Assembly (NCBI GenBank): GCA_030630245.1
Contig: DAOVNL010000035.1
Coordinates: 1-7,501 of the forward strand
Reading direction: 5' to 3'
DNA: 7,501 nt
DNA from: Candidatus Omnitrophota bacterium
GTDB taxonomy: Bacteria > Omnitrophota > Gorgyraeia > B26-G9
Positions within the stretch are counted from its first letter, which is position 1, and each line of letters opens with the position of its first letter. Positions 5,349 to 7,501 of this stretch are shown here, piece by piece. A model generated the notes under the pieces. The model made no database searches and was not told where the DNA came from. It saw nothing but the letters and a program-made list of their open reading frames with translations. The position numbers and the translations under genes are program-made.

Positions 5349-6653
5349 TCAAAATTTCTTTTTAAATTTCAGATATAATTTTTCTTCGCCCTTTTCTGAG
5401 GGCTGCTGTTCCTGCTCCTGCTGTTGCTGAGTTTTTGTCTGGTTAAGCTGTTTTTCGGCATTGACAAATATTGTATCTGTAATTTTCACTTCTCCTTTAA
5501 CAGTATGCGTAGCTGTACCATTGCCGCTGCCATTTGTGTCTTTCTGCGGCGGCTCCACCTCATATCCTACCTTCAGCTTATCGGCAAGCGAAGTGGTAAT
5601 GCCCATTGTTTTTGTCTCATTGCGATAAAAAAGGGATATATCGCTGATGCCAAAGCGCCTGGCAATTTTACTGCCTGTTCCGGCAAGAACAAAGTAATCA
5701 ACAAAATCCTTGATCAGATCCGCGGATATCCTGCCGCTTTGAAGCGATCCCCGCGTACTGCCCCAGGCGCGCCCGGTAGCCAGCATAACCAATAATAACT
5801 CCTGCGTTAAGACGGGGGTTGAGCTTAAAGTAAGTTTCGGCTCATCCATAGTGCCTTGCAGCACCATGCTAATCACAACATCCGCAACTTTTGCCGAGCC
5901 CCGGATATTCAATTTCGGCCTTTTCGGGTCTCCGACAAAAACTATCTTGCTGTTTCCAAGCTTTATCCGTGCGGTTTTACCTCCTGAAACCAGGCCTCCC
6001 CGTAAAACAATTTCACCGTTTAACTGTGCTGCCTCAAAAAGATTATCGCAATACATTAAAACTGACCCCGGGCAATCTACCATAGAAAATCTCTCTTTTA
6101 TAATGTTTTCTATATAAAAACTTCCTTCCGCGGCCAGTTCTGAGAGCGTGCCGGCAATACGAATGCTTACATCGCTAAAAACCCCGGAAAGAGTGCTCAA
6201 TACCGGCCTGCGCGTGAAAAGATCAATGATCTCCCGCGCGCTTACTCTTTTAGAATACAGCTTAAGCTCAAGGTTCATGTTTTTGTAATCACCATAAAAA
6301 AGGATAGTATCGGAAAACGGAAGCTTAAGCCGGCCATTATAAATGTTAAGCTGGATATCCTTGAGTTTAAACTTCCGCATGGCAAGATCTATCCGCTGTA
6401 TCCGGATCACCGCGCCAGGGGGAAGTTTATTCGGGCTGATAATAAGTATATTATGCAATGATGCTTTGGAGCGGATCGTCCCTTCGGTTTTTTCCACAGT
6501 TATATTATGTGAGCGGGTAAAATAATACAAAAACAACCGGGCAACGTTTTCCGCTCCTTTTGCGGTATAAAAAACAAGATAGCCTGCTGTGCATATCAAC
6601 ACGAAAATCAAAAATGTAATTATGAATAAAAATAAATTGTTCTTTCTGTACAT
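5349..6653 (-). CDS. Short TamB-like (DUF490) envelope protein
   Basis: A 434-residue protein anchored by an N-terminal hydrophobic segment (about 7-28), with a beta-rich periplasmic body. TamB/DUF490 features lie at about 250-370: a chain of short strands, then LQGTMDEPKLTLSSTPVLTQELLLVMLATG, which matches the family's 'G..s.P.l.lss.P.ls..eil..lL.tG' block, and a C-terminal strand ending KLYLKFKKKF with a final Phe. TamB-type proteins bridge inner and outer membranes and help lipid transport or outer-membrane protein assembly, so the cell is a diderm. It is about a third of the length of enterobacterial TamB (about 1,260 residues), mostly lacking the repeated beta-groove. A Gln/Glu-rich insert (about 404-420, QTKTQQQQEQEQQPSEK) precedes the last strand. 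The ATG at 6653 has an imperfect AAGAGA just upstream. It heads the minus-strand cluster; no TamA/BamA-like gene is present in the window. Confidence 0.82.
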   Translation of the reverse strand: MYRKNNLFLFIITFLIFVLICTAGYLVFYTAKGAENVARLFLYYFTRSHNITVEKTEGTIRSKASLHNILIISPNKLPPGAVIRIQRIDLAMRKFKLKDIQLNIYNGRLKLPFSDTILFYGDYKNMNLELKLYSKRVSAREIIDLFTRRPVLSTLSGVFSDVSIRIAGTLSELAAEGSFYIENIIKERFSMVDCPGSVLMYCDNLFEAAQLNGEIVLRGGLVSGGKTARIKLGNSKIVFVGDPKRPKLNIRGSAKVADVVISMVLQGTMDEPKLTLSSTPVLTQELLLVMLATGRAWGSTRGSLQSGRISADLIKDFVDYFVLAGTGSKIARRFGISDISLFYRNETKTMGITTSLADKLKVGYEVEPPQKDTNGSGNGTATHTVKGEVKITDTIFVNAEKQLNQTKTQQQQEQEQQPSEKGEEKLYLKFKKKF

Positions 6654-6716
6654 AATCTCTTATTTAAAACAAGCATATGCTGCGCTATAAAAAACACCCT
6701 ATTGTTGTCTATTTTT

Positions 6717-6745
6717 ATTATACCTTAAGAAGGAGTAAATTCAGC
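6717..6745 (-). promoter_or_regulatory. Candidate promoter for the TamB-like gene cluster
   Basis: A perfect TATAAT (6722-6717, minus strand) is spaced 17 nt from a weak -35 (GCTGAA, 6745-6740). Transcription would begin near 6710, leaving a leader of about 57 nt before the ATG at 6653. The MITE starts 18 bp upstream of the -35. Only the -10 box is convincing. Confidence 0.35.
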
Positions 6746-6763
6746 AGAATTTTTAAAAATGCC

Positions 6764-6885
6764 GTAATCGGTGAGTGAATGGGGAGGGTATCATATCTTC
6801 ACGCGAAACAGATTCTCTTTAGCTGTTTAAAACACTACGCGATATCTTTTAAACATAATTATCCCCCCATTCACTCACCGATTAC
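6764..6885 (-). mobile_element. MITE copy 2 (122 bp, IS66-like ends), inverted relative to copy 1
   Basis: The same element as at 1732-1850, read on the other strand. Its 21-bp terminal repeats are perfect, and it has its own exact 8-bp target duplication, AAAATGCC, at 6756-6763 and 6886-6893. Aligned with copy 1 it differs by a few substitutions and small insertions: one more G in a G-run, one base near the inner repeat, one A/G change, and a two- to four-base difference beside one end. The inner repeat TGTTTAAAA (6824-6832) and TTTTAAACA (6847-6855) is retained. It lies between the divergent promoters of the TamB-like gene and pabB. Different duplications at the two copies show two independent insertions. 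Confidence 0.93.
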
Positions 6886-6907
6886 AAAATGCCGGATATG
6901 AATTGTC

Positions 6908-6935
6908 TTGACTCAGCCTGGTGTTGATATATACT
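6908..6935 (+). promoter_or_regulatory. Candidate strong sigma70 promoter upstream of pabB
   Basis: TTGACT (6908-6913) and TATACT (6930-6935) are separated by 16 nt; each matches consensus at five of six or nearly so. Transcription would start near 6942. The only downstream features before pabB are the terminator hairpin at 6963-6992 and its T-run. The -35 box begins 22 bp after the right end of MITE copy 2. Confidence 0.55.
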
Positions 6936-6962
6936 GTTAAGCACAGAATCATACTTAGGTTA

Positions 6963-6999
6963 AGGCCGCCCGGATTTTGGTTTGGGAGGCCTATTTTTT
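6963..6999 (+). terminator. Intrinsic terminator or attenuator immediately before pabB
   Basis: AGGCC (6963-6967) pairs with GGCCT (6988-6992). After one G-A mismatch CCC (6969-6971) pairs with GGG (6984-6986), extended by G-T pairs around an 8-nt loop. Six T residues (6994-6999) follow at once, the classic layout. No plus-strand gene ends here: the neighbour upstream is divergent. The terminator lies between the pabB promoter and the pabB ATG at 7006, so it would stop transcripts of about 58 nt. The GGGAGG in its 3' arm is the only purine-rich ribosome-site-like sequence before pabB, although 16 nt from the ATG is too far for normal use. Confidence 0.7.
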
Positions 7000-7005
7000 A
7001 AAATC

Positions 7006-7501
7006 ATGATGAAACAAATTCCGATCTCCACATTATTAAACGCGTTAAAAAAATACAACACTTTTGTTTTTCTGGACAGCAGCTTAAGCGATAAAGAAAA
7101 CCGGCAATCCCTGCTTTTTATCAACCCGCGCAAAGTGATCTGCTGCTACAAAACATCCGGCATAAAATCCTGCCTGAATAAAATGCAGCAGGAAAAACAA
7201 AAAGGCAACTATCTGGCCGGGTTTCTTTCTTATGAGGCAGGCTACGCGTTTTGCCAAAAACCGTGCGCAGGAAAATCCCATGCTTTTCCTTTGATCTGGA
7301 TGGGTGTTTTTAAAAAACCGGTTATTTATGACCATGAAAAAGGCTGTTTTCTCAATGCGCCCTTCAGGCTTAAATCCATTCAGCAAAACAGGGAGCGCAA
7401 AAGCTGCAGGCTTTCAAATTTAAAACTAAGCATTGCTAAAAGAGATTACATAAAAAATACAAACAAGATCAAGAAACTTATCGCGGCCGGCGATACCTAC
7501 C
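7006..7501 (+). CDS. pabB: Aminodeoxychorismate synthase component I-like, N-terminal part (runs off the right edge)
   Basis: The 165 translated residues match the N-terminal region of chorismate-utilising enzymes of the PabB/TrpE family: FVFLDSS, ENRQSLLFINP, the strongly PabB-like GNYLAGFLSYEAGYAF, PLIWMGVF, and the start of the catalytic domain, KRDYIKNTNKIKKLIAAGDTY, normally followed by QVN.T. PabB aminates chorismate to aminodeoxychorismate, the precursor of p-aminobenzoate in folate synthesis, using ammonia from a PabA-type glutaminase. In many bacteria this subtype is fused to PabC at its C-terminus, which cannot be seen here. Two ATGs stand in tandem (7006 and 7009). Neither has a ribosome site at normal distance, since the nearest purine-rich stretch is inside the terminator hairpin. 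TrpE or an isochorismate synthase is less likely given the LSYEAGYAF block. Confidence 0.82.
   Translation, partial: MMKQIPISTLLNALKKYNTFVFLDSSLSDKENRQSLLFINPRKVICCYKTSGIKSCLNKMQQEKQKGNYLAGFLSYEAGYAFCQKPCAGKSHAFPLIWMGVFKKPVIYDHEKGCFLNAPFRLKSIQQNRERKSCRLSNLKLSIAKRDYIKNTNKIKKLIAAGDTY

Noticed and set aside
7084..7386. A 100-codon minus-strand frame inside the pabB region.
   Set aside because: It is a shadow of the clear pabB-like reading frame on the plus strand, with no family resemblance or ribosome site.

Overview
The window comes from a bacterial chromosome of moderately AT-rich composition. A TamB/DUF490-type protein implies a diderm cell with an outer membrane. The gene content (TamB-like, LapA-like, a TrkA-C membrane protein, a U32 protein, a YchF-like TGS protein) would suit an uncultured lineage of the PVC/Omnitrophota kind. 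That placement is a guess; nothing here fixes the taxonomy.

Layout, left to right. (a) Positions 1-1136, minus strand: the N-terminal part of a CPA2-type cation/proton antiporter, preceded in the same transcript by a two-CBS-domain protein. The pair has its own candidate promoter and is separated by an AT-rich terminator from (b), a minus-strand HD-domain hydrolase (1152-1697). (c) Positions 1698-1925: a divergent spacer holding a 119-bp MITE with perfect 8-bp target duplications, then a promoter for (d), a plus-strand 97-aa orphan membrane protein (1926-2219). (e) Positions 2343-6653: a minus-strand cluster transcribed as TamB-like, LapA-like, TrkA-C membrane protein (split by a one-base frame change), U32 family protein, and a YchF-like protein without a GTPase P-loop. 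(f) Positions 6654-7005: a second divergent spacer holding a candidate promoter for the TamB-like gene, a second MITE copy in opposite orientation with its own 8-bp duplication, a good sigma70-type promoter, and a strong intrinsic terminator placed directly before (g), the start of a plus-strand pabB-like gene (7006 to the window end).

How the genes may work together. The antiporter and CBS protein look like a regulated ion-transport pair, with CBS domains usually sensing adenine nucleotides. The tamB-lapA-trkA-C part of the minus cluster concerns the envelope and ion handling. Its downstream U32 and YchF-like genes point to tRNA modification or the ribosome. PabB would supply aminodeoxychorismate for folate.

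The most notable points are the pair of IS66-like MITEs with intact, distinct 8-bp duplications; the terminator wedged between a promoter and the pabB start, which suggests attenuation or a small RNA; the eroded YchF-like GTPase; and the frame break inside the TrkA-C domain. I saw no CRISPR array, tRNA, rRNA, phage gene or transposase gene.
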